Shown here one piece after another: positions 10,801-23,040 of a stretch of DNA of 64,000 nt (the stretch's first letter is position 1; the number at the start of each line of letters is the position of its first letter). A model generated the notes under the pieces. The model saw only the letters and a list, made by a program, of their open reading frames with translations. It ran no database searches and was not told where the DNA came from. Location of the stretch: positions 148,877,640 to 148,941,639 of the forward strand of contig CM043955.1 in assembly GCA_014529385.2 (NCBI GenBank), given 5' to 3'. The stretch comes from Adiantum capillus-veneris (lineage: Eukaryota; Streptophyta; Polypodiopsida; Polypodiales; Pteridaceae). The translations under genes were made by a program, and so were the position numbers.

Positions 10801-11170
10801 TTATATTCTCGAGAGGTAATAGATCAGGGACATGGCTTGAGTGGCACGGCTAAGAGTTGGTTTCTGTGTTGTGACACTCCCAGTCCCCCAATCGATAGTG
10901 CATTTGGTCATTATCATCCACGTGCGTCCTAGGTTTATATTTCCTTCCATAGTTCTAACAGGCATGACAACCCCGTTGTCATAACTGACAGAAGTGTACC
11001 AGATACCAAAAACCGTAGTGTTTTTCTTGTTGACACCCTTGACTTGGATAGTACTCACAGATAGGGATGGCTTTCCTAATTGACACCACACCCCATCTGA
11101 TAGCAGATTATACTTAGCACCCATGTCCAATAAAACATTATATAGCACTTTCCGTGCTATTTAACTCAAT
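10801..11170 (-). pseudogene. Second aspartic-protease-like domain, element A (DMG variant)
   Basis: The frame reads VLLDMGAKYNLLS, then the GVWCQLGKP block and NLGRTWM, equivalent to the DTGA...LGRTW domain downstream of integrase in E. Thr of the DTG triad is Met here, so this copy should be inactive. Confidence 0.65.
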
Positions 11171-11379
11171 AGGGTATCGTAGAGGTGTGTCAGAGTCCAA
11201 CCAATCATCCTCTGTTTCAATGTGGAATGCATGTGTAACTCCAAGGTTGGCCTCTCATTGGCGCCTTATATGTTGCTCCTGCTCCCTAGCCTCAGCTTGA
11301 GCTTGTATCTTTTTTCATTCTGCTTGTGCCTTGGCTGCCTTTTTTTGATGGATGGCATGTAGCTCCTCCTAGCTTAAAG

Positions 11380-12545
11380 GATCATAGTATCTTTTAAATT
11401 TTCTCCCATTGAGGAATCCAATGGTTTCAACTCCATCAAGAGTCTCCACACGAATGGTACCTTGTGGGGTGATTTCACATACTCTATATGGTCCTTTTCC
11501 CACATATTTCAACTTTTTCTTCTAGTTTTGCACTCTATACATAAAGACTTTATCACCAACATTGATATCTTTGTTCTTTAGATGAAGGTCAAACCATTTC
11601 TTCCTCCTATCTTTCTCCACAAGTGCATTTTGCACAGCCAATTGTCTCTCTTCATCTAACCTCTCAAGGATATATAAGCGTTCAACTAAAGGGTTACCAT
11701 CCCAGCCTTCTTGTGAAGCTACATGCAAACTAGGAATTACAAACTCCCATGGCATAATTGCTTCTTGGACATATACCATTTTGAATGGTGTACAATTAAT
11801 AGCAACTTTGTAAGAAGTATGGTAAGCCCATAGAGCTGATGTCAGCTTCAAATCCCAATCTGTGCAATGAGCTTCGTTTTGGTCAAGATAGAAATTAAGG
11901 TCTTGTTACTGCTCTCAGCTTGGCCATTTGCTTGTGGATAATAAGGTGTGGACTTATGGTGGGCTATCTTGAAGTCTGTCATGAGTTCCTTTATCACTCC
12001 ATTTATAAAATGAGTACCATTGTCACTCACAATTTCAAAGGGACAACCAAATCTTGCAATAATGTTCTCAAAGAGAAACTTGGCAGTTGACCTTGCATCA
12101 GCCTTGCATGTCGCCCTAACTTTCGCCCACTTTGTCACATAGTCAGTGGCAACAATAATATATCGAGATTGAGTGTTATGAGTCGCTGGACTAATTGGGC
12201 CTACAAAGTCTAAACCCCATTTATCAAATGGTTGAGTCACCTTGATAGGATATAAGGGTATCTTATCCTTTCATTGTGTGATCTTGTAACGTTAGCATTC
12301 ATCACATCCTTTGGCAAAAGGTGATGCATCTTTGAATAAGGTAGGCCACCAATAGCCTGATTGCAACAACTTTCTAGCAGTTAGTTCCCCTGAGAAATGT
12401 CCTCCGGCTATACCCATGTGGGCTTCTTACAGTAGGTATAAATACTCATCCTCACAAGCACAACGTCTAAGAATATAGTCCTTCCCTAGCTTGTAGACAC
12501 TTCCTCCAATTAGAGAATAAGGTTTACATTCTTTTAATAATTTTC
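11380..12545 (-). pseudogene. Integrase region, element A
   Basis: Two frames (11848-12240 and 11522-11851) cover the catalytic core with GLDFVGP, SDNGTHF and NGQAESSN, so all three acidic residues of the DDE set are visible. The C-terminal part follows (GDKVFMYRVQN). The zinc-binding region lies at about 12245-12430 in broken frames. Stops at 11526, 12274 and elsewhere prevent a continuous product. Confidence 0.8.
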
Positions 12546-12548
12546 GAG

Positions 12549-14199
12549 CTATATCCTTACGAAGCTCTTTGGGTGGAAAACCGTTAACAAAAAGTTCACA
12601 ATCTTCTCACTCCATTCAAGCATGGTTTCAACTAGGAATAGGGAAGTAATGGGCAATTCATCATCAATTCCAGTAGGGGCTTCACCATTGGGTATGCGAC
12701 ATGAATGATCCGCCATGACATGTCTTTTCACCACAATAATAAAATCCAACTCAAGAAGAATCAACAACCATCATGTAATTCTTCCCGTGGAACAAGGTTT
12801 ATTTACTAGATACAACAAGGCTTGAAGATCCACATAAAAAACAAACTTATTGGCAAGGAGGTAGTAGAAAAATTTCTTTACTGCATAAATCATAGCTAAA
12901 CCTTCCCGCTCTTTAGTGGTGTAGTTTCTCTCGGCATCATTCAATTGACGACTTGCAAAGCTAATGGGATAGTCCAGTTTATGTTCTCTTGGTTGAGCTA
13001 GAATGAGCTAGAACACACCCAATAGCAAAGTTTGATGCATCAATATGCACATGGAAAATTACATTCCAATCGGGCACCCGTAGAATGGGAGCGCTTGTCA
13101 AGGTCTTTTTCAATGACTCATAAGCATGGTCACACTCTGCAGTCCAGTGGAACTTAATAAGAAGTTTGTACAATGGATGAGCTATCCCGACAAAGTTTAA
13201 AATAAACCGCCGGTAATAACCAGCATGGCGCATGAACCTTTGAATTCCTTTATAGTTTGTAGGAGGTGGCAATTCAACAATGGATTTAATTTTTCTCTCA
13301 TCTATGTAAATCCCATTCTTGGACACTATGCCCTAAAATGACTCCATGTTTAACCCAAAAATGGCATTTAAAAGGGTTTAAGGAGATGCGATACAATTTG
13401 CACTACTTAAAACACTTTTCGTAAACATGATAGATGTTCTTTCCAAGAAGAATAAACACAAAGGTCATCTAAGAAAGCTTCGCAAAACTCCCTCAAATAT
13501 TCTTTAAAAGCAGTGTTTATTAATCTTTGAAAGGTAGTAGGAGCATTGGTTAAGCCAAAAGCCATAACACAAAATGTGAACACTCCGAATTCGGTTATAA
13601 AAGCCGTTTTAGCTTGGTCCTCAAGTGCAATTGTGATTTGATTGTATCCAGAGTACCCATCCAAAAAGATATATAAGCTTCCTTTTCGATAACTCTTTCA
13701 AGCACATGTTCTGAATATGACAAGGGGTAATGGTCCCTCCTAGTGGCGGCATTGACCTTCTTGAGATCCATGCACGCTCGGAGTTTCCCATTATTTTTCG
13801 GCACAATCACTATTGGAGACACCATTCTGAGTGCTCAATAGGGTATATGAATCTACATTTGACAAGCTTTTCAATCTCTTCTTGAACAATCTTTGCATAC
13901 TTAGGCTTCATTGGATAGGATCGTTGGACTGGTTTAGCCATGCTATTCATGGGAATCGTGTGTTGCACCATGGAAGGTGGAACACCTTTCATATCATGGT
14001 ATGTCCAAGCAAATATATCCTTGAATTCCTTGGGAAATTCTTTAAGTACATACTCCTCAGTCTCTGTCAGATCTTGGGCAATGAAAACAAGTTTGGACTC
14101 TTCTCTTGGGTCTGCTAACTCTATCTCCTTAACTATCGTTGGACCGTCATAGACACCATTGCTTCCATCAATAGGTCTTCTGTGAGCCTTTGTATACAC
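12549..14199 (-). pseudogene. Reverse transcriptase and RNase H, element A
   Basis: The pre-RT segment (13810-14199: FAWTYHDMKGVPPSMVQHTI) leads into RT blocks split between frames: YPIEHSEW, MVSPIVIVPKNNGKLRACMD, MDGYSGYNQITIALEDQAKT, MAFGLTNAPTTFQR and the active site AFLDDLCVYSS at about 13450-13490. The thumb/connection and RNase H start (HVHIDASNFAIG, Asp present) lie at 12979-13326. The RNase H end (12549-12767) has the HVMADHSCRIPNG block. At least four frame changes are seen. Confidence 0.85.
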
Positions 14200-14209
14200 A
14201 ACCTTACGC

Positions 14210-16390
14210 TCCTCCGTTGTGTAGGATTTGAACTTATCGATGCGTGCTAGAATAAATGAAAAGAAATCTACCGCAGAATGGCTTAATTATATAGGGGCAT
14301 GTGATGCTCATCGGAAGTTGGTAGATAACTGGGGTGAATACCTTCAAAGTGTTATGTGGTGTACATCGCACAACTAGAGGCTATAGAGAAGCCAAAGTTG
14401 AGCTGTACCATAAGGAGACTACAAAATCGAGAGTTAGCTCAACAACAAAAGGAAGCGGGAGTGAAATCACAGTCCACAGAACAACAAGACCCCACAGACT
14501 TACACCTTGCACATTTGCTCGATATTGTCGCCTCTTATATCTCTTACTCTTCTTGTCTAATGTTCGATTACAATCGATCTCTAGTGAAGAGTCACTAGAT
14601 GAATCGCTACTTGTGTCGTATGCTTCCCTGGATAGATTGTCATCTAGGGTACCACTGGGCCCTGAATGGTTTGTCCCCACATTTGCACCAAGGTTTAACT
14701 CAGATTCTTCGTCCTCATAGTCAATTTCAATTTATGATTTTGACTGTGAATCGTGTGGTGGGCTATAGTCTTGTGAGAAGCTACTGGTTCCAATGTCAGT
14801 CAAGCCTTCATCTTGTAGGTCATCAGAAGCTATGTGCATTGCTTCTATCATATTTAAAGGTACGAGTGGTGGCATTTCATCCCCCTTGGGTGTTACCTAG
14901 GTCGTCCCCCTATTTCCCCAAGTGTCTATGGTTGCTGCTAGGTGGACCCAATCCACATTGTCAGACTCAGTCATCCCAGGTAGAACATCCATACAAGGAA
15001 AATCTTCCCCAACATCAGTGTCCATTTTACACGTATAACAATACTGCAATGGGGCCGAGTGAACTGTGGTGTCAAATCTATTATCAATTATAAAATCTGT
15101 TTCTTAGAGGATGTGCTCGATCAGTTACAAGATCTACTTGAATAACATAGTCTTGGAATTGCAAGTAGACATGGTTTTTAGACGAGTCATGCACCATTTT
15201 TGCTTCCCTCATGAAAGGATGACCTAAGATCATCTCAGATGACATAGTGTGCTTGGAGGAATCCATAACAATGAAGGTATTTCTTAATTCATGTTCAAAC
15301 CTTGATCTTGAGATCTTCTAGCATCCCGATAGGTTTAACAATAGACCCGCTGGCCATCTTTACTACTATGGTTGTGGTCCCAAGGTGAGGTCTTACCATA
15401 GTTTCCCAGCTATTTTTAGTCACAATGCTAACCTCAGTGCCACCATCAAGGATTCCCTTCACAGTTAATCCCTTGGTAGTGATTGGTAGGGTTGCATTGG
15501 ATTCATCGCCCTCAAAGTATTGTCCCAACTTGTTAACATGTATTTCTACAACAAGGTTCTCATCTAGGCTATATTGTGGATCTAAGTGTTCCTCCTCTAT
15601 TGGCATCTCCCTAGCTCCATCCATCTGTGCAAATTGTTGTAGCCCAACCTTCAGTTCTCCATTGAGGAAAGATCAAAGAGCTAAGAATAGCTCGGGGTCT
15701 CCATATAGTTTGGACATGATGGTGGTTCTAACTTCTAAAGCCATGACATCCATCAATTTGGCAATATTTAACGGCACCTTTTGGGCTTCAGTCCCTTGAC
15801 GTGGGGGAAGATGGGATCTCCATTTCTTCGATAGGGTCAGGCAGCCCCTCTGTAAACATTCTCTCCAACAAGAAGTGCATGACTTTAAGTCACTTTCTTC
15901 TTGGACGACACTAGGTATGCCTAGGGGTCTATGGACTTTGTGAGGTTGTTGTTGCGTAGGGAACAATGTGTCTATAATCTAGATCTACCTAGGTGTTGTT
16001 TGGTATCTTGTACCAAACTCCTTAATTGCTTGAGTCGCTCGATCTGCTCTGTAGGGTTTGGGTAAGTTCCTATCTTCTTCTTGGGTCCTTGCCGTTGTGG
16101 CTCATGACAATCTTCCTTGTTGGTTTCTTTCCTAGTGGTTGTTTTGGTCTCCATGGTTCCACCTAAATCAAATCCTCTTTAGCATCATTCATATATATGG
16201 GGTGGTCGTCAGCAGTCCCTAGGTTGGTCTTTGAACTAGGGTTTGACTTCGCTGCTTTTTGCGATCTCTTCCTTCGTGTTATCTTCTTCTTTTGAGATTG
16301 GGCAATGGATGTCGTGTCTCTCTCTTCAAGAATATAATTTTGTTTTTGGAGCATCGATCGTGTTAGTACATTTATTGGAATTCTCTTCAT
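14210..16390 (-). pseudogene. Gag-Pol linker and first protease, element A
   Basis: The order on the minus strand is the NVLTRSMLQKQNYILEERD block (16163-16390), a Lys-rich linker, the VRTTIMSKLYGDPELFLAL block, the protease active site VKGILDGGTEVSIVT (near 15460), EMILGHPFMREAK (near 15220), an acidic Ser-rich spacer and the basic patch KSKRYKRRQYRANV (near 14520). The active site is DGG, a variant shared with C, D and E. Several frames are broken. Confidence 0.75.
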
Positions 16391-16399
16391 GTTAGTACC

Positions 16400-18247
16400 C
16401 TTAGAGTTCTATACCAATCCCCAGTCTTGCCACTTAAGGTCGGGCTTAAAGCATTATTCTTATGCAGGTCATTGTTTTCTCCTAGAGAATCACATATTTA
16501 TTCAAACATTTCAATATGCTTTTTCACATCCCTATCTCCACTAATTTTTTGTGTGAGCTTGGCTTTTTGTACTGTCTTACTTCTAGGCTCCCTATCAGGC
16601 ATGTTACACATATTCTCAGCAATAGATTGACCAATAGCTTGAGAAAATGTTGCCAAGTCACCTAAGTGAGCAAGCATCGTGGGTGAAGGTGCTCCAGAGA
16701 CTACATGTGGAGTAGGCATTGGCATTGGGCTTGGCGTATAGGAAGCCCTTGGGTTCCAAGTTTGGTAATGCGTTGTGCCATGTGGTGGCCCAAAGTTCAT
16801 ATGTGTGGCCCTGGGCATATATAGCAGAGGTGGTAATTGGTATGCTAATGCAGCTGGTATGGTCCCATTGAAATAAGATCTTGGATGTTGTGGCTGTGGA
16901 GCATAGGTTGTTGAAACAATGGGAGGGGTAAGAGCCACATGAGTATGAGGACCCATAGGTGTATATGATTGGTACACATTTGTAGGTACTGTTGCAGGCA
17001 TTGAGCTACCATGTAGCGGTGCTTTACTAACAAATGAGGTCCATGGCATGTTCCTTGGCATGCCCATCACTGGGGTAGGCATGGTAGCCGTGGCTTCATT
17101 AAGAGAAAGATGAGCTAGACTTGGAAAGGTAAAGCTATCACTTGTGGGCACAAATTGTACTGAGACCCCTGGCAAAACAACATATGAAGGATCCATTGGA
17201 CTTACCGAGGGAGTCTACATTTGCGATAAGGTCGGTTGCTTTCCTTCCCTATATCCAAGAATCTCATGAGACCCGTCTAAGGCATGTGATCCCCTTGTTT
17301 TGTCTCTCCAGCTCAATAACCCTATGGATGACCTCACAAACTCTTTGTTGTTGATCCTCTACACTAGTAGCACCCGTTGTGGATTGTAGGACATCTAACC
17401 AACACACGTGATAGGTGTGATCCGTGTATAGGTCAGTTAAAGTCTCCGTTGGTAGTTCATACTCCCAATTTTCATTTACAAATGCTCCATCTAGGATTGA
17501 GGTGCTAGGGGTGTCCTTTGAACTAGATGCAATGTGGCTCTCTATGGGTTGACCCTTAGTGGTCGCTAATTCAGGAGCACTCGATTGCTCTCCTAGGATG
17601 GATATTGACATAGGGGCTTTCGCTTCTAACTCCCTTCATTGCTCTGCCCTACGTAAGCTCTTGATTTCCTTTTCCCTTGCTATAAGGATATATCGCTCAA
17701 CCTCTTGCACTTCGGCAAGGTTTCTCCCATCAGGTAGTATAACCTCAAGGGGAATTGCTCTAAAGAGTTAGGGGGTGCAATGAATGGAGTATTCACGTGC
17801 ACACTCTCCAGGAGCATGGGGTCTACGTTGGTCATGAATGGCGAATTTACTTCCCCACCCCCTCATTTACATCGTTAGCTCCATGTTCGGAGCAAGTGGC
17901 TCTACTAAAGGTTTCCTTCAAGCGGCTAAGCACGCTCGGCCTAGACCGTGGACCCATGGCATGCATGTCTTGGCTTGAGCTATCGAGATTAGGCATCGGG
18001 TATCCCTCCATGACGTCATAGTCAGAGGAAGAGTCACTAGACACAATATGTGGGTCCTGAGTGGTACTACCTTGGGTTCCCGCTGAGGGCCAAGAGCCTA
18101 AGGTGGAGGAATAATGAGTGCCCACGTAAACAGAGACACTCTCGATGTGCTTGTCCTCTATCACACGACCATAGTGTAGGTGCATGTGACCTCAATACTC
18201 TAGAGGTGTTGGTGAGTGCCCATGAAAGCCGCTCACCTAGTTTTTAA
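16400..18247 (-). pseudogene. gag, element A (deleted and frameshifted)
   Basis: The N-terminal acidic part starts near 18185 (HIVSSDSSSDYDVMEGYPMPN). It is followed in other frames by NENWEYELPTETLTDLYTDHTY (17264-17611), a Pro/Met/Thr-rich spacer (16498-17196) and the start of the capsid-like region ending KKHIEMFE. A stop follows, then the CDSL and SGKTGDWYRTLR blocks, and the sequence jumps to the block after the last zinc knuckle. About 1.2 kb present in E, including all the zinc knuckles, is missing. Confidence 0.75.
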
Positions 18248-18249
18248 GG

Positions 18250-19175
18250 TGTTTACAACCCAAAATTTTTGTTATTTTTGGTCCCTTTTTTTAACCAAGC
18301 CACGGAATATAGTGTGTGATATCTCAAAACGAGTGTCTTGGCTAGGGGGACGTACCGTGCTTTACAGCCCCCAATTTGGTTATGTATAGCCCTCGGAATC
18401 CTATAACTAGTCTTTTCCTAGGTGGAGAGAGGGCAAGATTTAGTAAGTCCAAAGGGTGAGTGTGAAGGGGATGGTGGAGGACTTGAGGAAGTTGTCCCAC
18501 ATGCCCTCCCTTCACTTGAGGTCCTAGTCTTTATTTATAAAGTGGTGTGTTATAGTATATCATAAGATTGAGGACTAAGGCCTGGGCCTGGGCTTGGGCT
18601 CGGGGTTTCGGGTTTCAGTGAATGATCTGATCCTTCCTTTTCAGATAAGTTTTTTTTTTTTTCGTTTGGAGTTTTTTTTTAGTCCCAAATATCCCGAGCG
18701 TTTTTTTATTTATTTTTAATTATTTTTAGATTTTTTTTTTGAGGATAATGTGGCCGCGTGGACGTCAAGCTCCCACGCGCACACAGCAGCTCTTGCGAGC
18801 TCTATCTAACCTCTTTTCAACTAACACAGCTAATTAACGCTAACTACCTCTACTAACACACTGTCAAACACAGTACACTGCACACTGACAGACAGTCAAC
18901 TCTATTGCTCATTTTCTACTCTACTTCTCACTGTCTACTCTCACTAACAGATCTACTAACATCTACTCATTACAGATCTTGCAAAACTAACAAAAACAGT
19001 ATAATGCAGCACTAATAGAGCTTATAGTCACTTAACAAAAGCTGACAAAAAGCTGCTAATCTGCCCTTTACAGTCACTTAATAGTTCTCACACAACACAA
19101 CAAAAAATAGGAAACAGATGGAAGAAAGGCTTCGAGAGGTAGCATTGAGTGCTCCTGAAGCTTAATGCAAGGCAT
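18250..19175 (-). other. Element A 5' leader
   Basis: Noncoding DNA between the primer site and gag. It includes T-rich runs at about 18650-18740 and a repetitive stretch of CTAACA/CTCACT motifs at 18810-18990. No open frame of interest. Confidence 0.6.
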
Positions 19176-19193
19176 TCCCCGGTAATGGTGCCA
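19176..19193 (-). other. Primer-binding site (Asp tRNA type), element A
   Basis: The minus strand reads TGGCACCATTACCGGGGA. It differs at three positions from the TGGCGCCGTTGCCGGGGA site that many plant gypsy elements use with Asp tRNA. Confidence 0.75.
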
Positions 19194-19197
19194 AAAA

Positions 19198-19416
19198 TGT
19201 ACGCTTTGTCGTACGTGTCGAAGCTGGGAACTTGCCAGTGCACTGTGTGCGAGGGCCTTGAAAGGCTGTAAACACACAACTAGGAGATCCTAGCAAGCTC
19301 AAAGGGGCAGACTCACCACTCAATGCTTCCATCATGAAGGATCCCGTGCTGCGACGAAGAAGGAGCTCCGTCGATGTCACGCTCAACCGCCTCGCCACCG
19401 CCGCAATGCTCGATCA

Positions 19417-19475
<59 letters not shown>

Positions 19476-19766
19476 GTGAGCACACGAAGGAGAAGGAGAC
19501 AGAGATGGAGCAAAGCAGTTCTTAGCTTACACCTCCAAGAATGAGGATTTTTAGGTCAAATGGACCTTTTATAAGAGTTTAACCCATTCACACATGGGTG
19601 CCCACAATGCCGATCGTTGCAAAACTACTGTCAAAATAAGATAAGTGGTGCGCCTCTTATCGACGATCACCTACACACCTATTGAACCGACAAGCCCGGT
19701 CCATGACTCAATCAAATAAATAATATGCATCCGTCGAAGGTGATAGGATGTCCGTGAGGGTTAACA
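19198..19766 (-). repeat. Element A 5' LTR
   Basis: The plus strand begins TGTACGC and ends GGGTTAACA. A minus-strand TATAAAAG lies at 19566-19573, and a (CT)n(CA)n tract at about 19413-19472. The primer site lies four bases from the inner end. Confidence 0.9.
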
Positions 19767-20394
19767 TCTATCGTGTGGAATAAGGTCATGCTTGGTCTAT
19801 TGATAGAGTGTGGGGTTGGGGATTGTTGCAGATAGTAATGGCAATCCTATTTAGATTGCACATTTCAGTTTGGACAAGACAGAAGAGGACATAAAGGATG
19901 CCTTGCTAAGCATTGTCAAGCCACACACTGTAGAAAAATACCTTTGTCCGTTTCGTGATGGGTCGGTCGTTGAGCTACGGCGGTGAACGTGTCGATTTTA
20001 TTTTTTCCATCCAATACTCATGTGCATGGGCTTTCAAATCTGAAGTGCCAGAGTGGAACAAAATGGAAGTATGCCAGTTTGGTCAACTCGCTCGACTCGC
20101 ATATGCAACGACTGAAGACAAAGGCGTGTTTGTGGTGGTCTACCAAGCTCACAATTATGCCATGGTTAGTGACATCGTGGGTGTTGCTGGATGGCATGAG
20201 GACCACACAAACGTAGTGGTCTGGCAAGACACCAATTTGCAAGAAACAAAGTACGATTGCGTACTCATTGTTAGTCTCCATAATGAGGAAAGAGCTTACT
20301 TCACCAGCAGAAGCCATAGAGTTTCTAGTGGACGACACCGGGTTTGATACGCTTGAGGAGAATGATTGGACAAAACAAGAAGATGGGAGACGAT
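19767..20394 (+). pseudogene. Decayed multi-exon gene, part 2: possible amino-methyltransferase motif-IV region
   Basis: Continuation of the island cut at 7395. An acceptor-like GATTGTTGCAG at about 19829-19839 precedes open sequence (TEEDIKDALLSIVKPHTVEKY). After a frame change, the open frame 19955-20347 reads FSIQYSCAWAF, then QLARLAYATTEDKGVFVVVYQAH and DIVGVAGWHEDHTNVVVW. The order (xxQY, a Gly-containing strand, helix, Gly-Trp, strand) is what follows the DPPY motif in permuted N4/N6 amino-methyltransferases, with DPPY reduced to SIQY. A frameshift near 20285 leads to an acidic end (FLVDDTGFDTLEENDW). It is cut at 20394 by element B. Identification is by pattern only. Confidence 0.3.
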
Positions 20395-20740
20395 TGTTGA
20401 GTAAGTGGGGATGATGATTAAGGCGGAAAAGTTGATGAGGCATTCATGGCTTAACAAAAAATGCAATTAGCAACACACTCATCAAGACAATAAGTACTCA
20501 ATGGACAAGAAGATAATTGTGATACATGAATGATAGAATGCATTATAAGAGCTTGTACATAGGGGCCATTATATAGGCTTGTGGTAGCGTGTTCTATTGA
20601 CCTCATCAATGATGTATCTAGTGTGTAGGCATCTTCCAAATGTGGCAAAGCATCCTAGTCACTAGGTTCAATGTACCTAGCCAAATATGTGTAAAATATG
20701 ACTCCCATGATGAGGTATGATCAAGGCACAATTCCCAATA
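20395..20740 (-). repeat. Element B 3' LTR
   Basis: The plus strand starts TGTTGAGTAAG. Its partner starts TGTTTAGTAAG at 22696. The right end (CCCAATA) has drifted from the CCCACA of the partner. Confidence 0.8.
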
Positions 20741-20742
20741 AG

Positions 20743-20754
20743 CCTCCCCTTTTG
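20743..20754 (-). other. Polypurine tract, element B
   Basis: The minus strand reads AAAAGGGGAGGC next to the LTR start. Confidence 0.6.
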
Positions 20755-22362
20755 TGTCTGAGAACACCAAAGTCGAATGTCCTTCTAGTGGGGTTTAAGT
20801 CTCCCATTTAGATAGGCTCATAAAAGTAGTGTACCTCCCCTAGAGGTTGTAAGCAACTAGGGTGTAGGAAGGTCAAATATCCTCCCTAGAGAGTTGTCAA
20901 ACCAGGTTGAGGATGTCAAAGTTTCCTCCCTTGAGAATAGTGGTCAACAAGGTGGGTGGACAAATACAAAAGTTAAATGTTGTGTTTGGAGAACATCTTC
21001 AGTACCAAATACTAGTGTAGTCGTGCTTTGTGTTGTTTTGTTTGTCTATCATCAAAATGGTCTTCATGTTTGTAGCTTTGTGGTCTCTTTTCTCTTGCTC
21101 AAGAAAATAATGGCCAATGCATAGGGCGCTCTTACCTCACGCTTTTTACACATGGGCAGTGTCTAAACCCCTTTTTAAACTACATGAATATCTACATCCT
21201 AAGGAAAAACCATAAAGGGAAAAAAGACTTAGGTTTATTATGTGTGATAAAGAAGAAATCAAGGGATAGGGCTTGAAGGCAATGTGCCTTTGTCTTCTCC
21301 ACCTTCAAAGACATTAGACATCATTTCTTTGAATGGGACCCAGTTCAGCATTTGTACTTCGTACAAATATTTGCATATTCAAGGTCGTTTCTGCTACCTC
21401 TTCAATAGCTTTGGAGGTAGATGGTGTGTCACTTTTCTCTAGGGCTTCATTATGGAGCTTGGTCACCCAAAAACTCCGGTATGCATGTCAATATTGTTCC
21501 GGGTTGAGCTTGCGATTGCTACGCCCGATTGATGCGGTTGAATTTTCCGATGAAGCCATACTTGAAGGGCTGTGTGTGAGTAGCATGGGACAACCCTCCA
21601 AAACAAGAAGCTTTTGACGGCTTCGATCCTTGGTGGAGAGAATGGCCTCTTATGAGGAAAAAATTCCACCCAAAATTAAAGTTCTGTTGACTGCAAAATT
21701 TTGAGCTTGCAAGTAAGCAAATAGATGATGCCGAATCAAGAGGGCAAGTGGATGAGCAACAACATGCCAATGAGATGTAAGCAACAATGATGGCAGTAGG
21801 TGTGGCAAGAGCATGGGCTGCAGGAAAATAGCACCAGTGCATTAAGCAGTGTGAAGCATTTAGCACACACAGATGGAGAATCAATGGCGAGTTGAAGTGC
21901 CCAGGTGATCCAGGCGTGCGAAGATGTGCTGGGGCTTTAATTATGATTGTTACTATTTGCCTGCGATATGAGGTGGCATGCAAAAACATCAAAACATAGT
22001 GTCGTTTGCAAGCGAAGCTCAAGGGTGATGGTGGCAAGAGCTGACGTGATCGCGAGCCTTGTAGTTGATGAGTGATTGCTACGAGATTGTAGTTGCTGCA
22101 TGTAATAGGAGCGTGTAGCGTGTAGGCAGGCTACAAAGCAAGTAGTGTGGCTAGTGCCAGACCCGCCCTGGCTATAAAACCCAGTTAAGCATGTTTCTTA
22201 GGTCAAGCGCCCAAAAAAAGGCATGGCCATTGTGCCTCCTTTGACCTTGAACCTCCCAATAATAGGAGATTCCCACCAAGTTGCCTTGCTAGCAACCTCC
22301 CACAAGGGAATGAAGCTTCAAAAATAGTGAGCAAGCTTGTAATGGCTTTTAATGCTCAAGGC

Positions 22363-22430
<68 letters not shown>

Positions 22431-22439
22431 ATTATTGGC

Positions 22440-22509
<70 letters not shown>

Positions 22510-22681
22510 GATGTGATTTGCGAATCAAAGTAATTGCAATCAATTATTAATGCAATTGAAGGCTAATTACGCGCAAGATGCAAGAACTTACTAGAGAATA
22601 CTAAATATAAGAATCTAATGCTGATTGAGCTATTCGTGGTGATCAAATGAGGAGATTAATGGGCCTAGGTATGAACCGTCG
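20755..22681. other. Element B internal region, no coding capacity
   Basis: Frames such as 21333-21617 (+) and 21519-22037 (-) have no recognisable domain, overlap each other on opposite strands and lack similarity to Gag or Pol. I regard them as chance. Two long CA tracts lie near the 5' end of the element. Confidence 0.55.
22366..22507. repeat. Two (CA)n microsatellites
   Basis: CA runs at about 22366-22426 and 22442-22507, separated by CCTATTATTGGCCC. Their likeness suggests one array split by a short insertion or mutation. Confidence 0.95.
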
Positions 22682-22693
22682 GCTCTAATACCA
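22682..22693 (-). other. Primer-binding site (initiator Met type), element B
   Basis: The minus strand reads TGGTATTAGAGC, one base different from the usual TGGTATCAGAGC, two bases from the LTR end. Confidence 0.75.
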
Positions 22694-22695
22694 CA

Positions 22696-23040
22696 TGTTT
22701 AGTAAGAGGGGATGATGATTAAGGCGGAAAAGCTGATGAGGCATTCATGGCTTAACGACAAATGCAATTAACAACACACTAATCAAGAAAATGAGTACTC
22801 AATGGACAAGAAGATAATTGTGATACATGAATGATAGAATGCATTATAAGAGCTTGTATATAGGGGCCATTATATAGGCTTGTGGTAGAGTGTTTTGTTG
22901 ACCTCACCAATGATGTATCTAGTGTGTAGGCATCTTCCAAATGGGGCAAAGCATGCTAGTCAGTAGGTTCGATGTACCTAGCCAAATATGTGTAAGAGAT
23001 GAATCCCATGAGGAGGTGTGATCAAGGCACAAATCCCACA
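22696..23040 (-). repeat. Element B 5' LTR
   Basis: The plus strand is bounded by TGTTTAG and CCCACA. About 25 mismatches to 20395-20740. Confidence 0.85.

Larger units (their letters stand above)
7396..19766 (-). mobile_element. Element A: complete but decayed Ty3/gypsy retrotransposon
   Basis: Two related LTRs (19198-19766 and 7396-7928) flank a 5' Asp-tRNA-type primer site (19193-19176), decayed gag, protease, RT, RNase H and integrase in gypsy order, a second protease-like domain, ORF3, and a 3' polypurine tract (7929-7945). Flanking target copies are TCTAC (7391-7395) and TCTAT (19767-19771), four of five bases equal. The coding part has many stops and frameshifts. Relative to element E, about 1.2 kb of gag between the capsid-like region and the last zinc knuckle is deleted near 16400. 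E, C and G are the same family. The element sits inside the exon-like island ending at 7395. Confidence 0.9.
20395..23040 (-). mobile_element. Element B: short non-autonomous LTR retrotransposon
   Basis: Direct repeats of about 345 bp (20395-20740 and 22696-23040) flank 1.95 kb without any Gag or Pol similarity. The minus strand has an initiator-Met-type primer site next to the right repeat (22682-22693) and a polypurine tract next to the left repeat (20743-20754), which sets its orientation. It resembles the LARD/TRIM class and probably depends on a copia partner, given the primer site. I could not find a clean target duplication. LTR divergence of roughly 7% makes it much older than element D. 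Confidence 0.8.

Noticed and set aside
22327..22533. Open frame of Thr-His repeats, and similar frames over other microsatellites (47567-47923, 7511-7762, 29636-29917, 62840-63283)
   Set aside because: They are translations of dinucleotide repeats, open in several frames and on both strands, with no conserved flanking protein.
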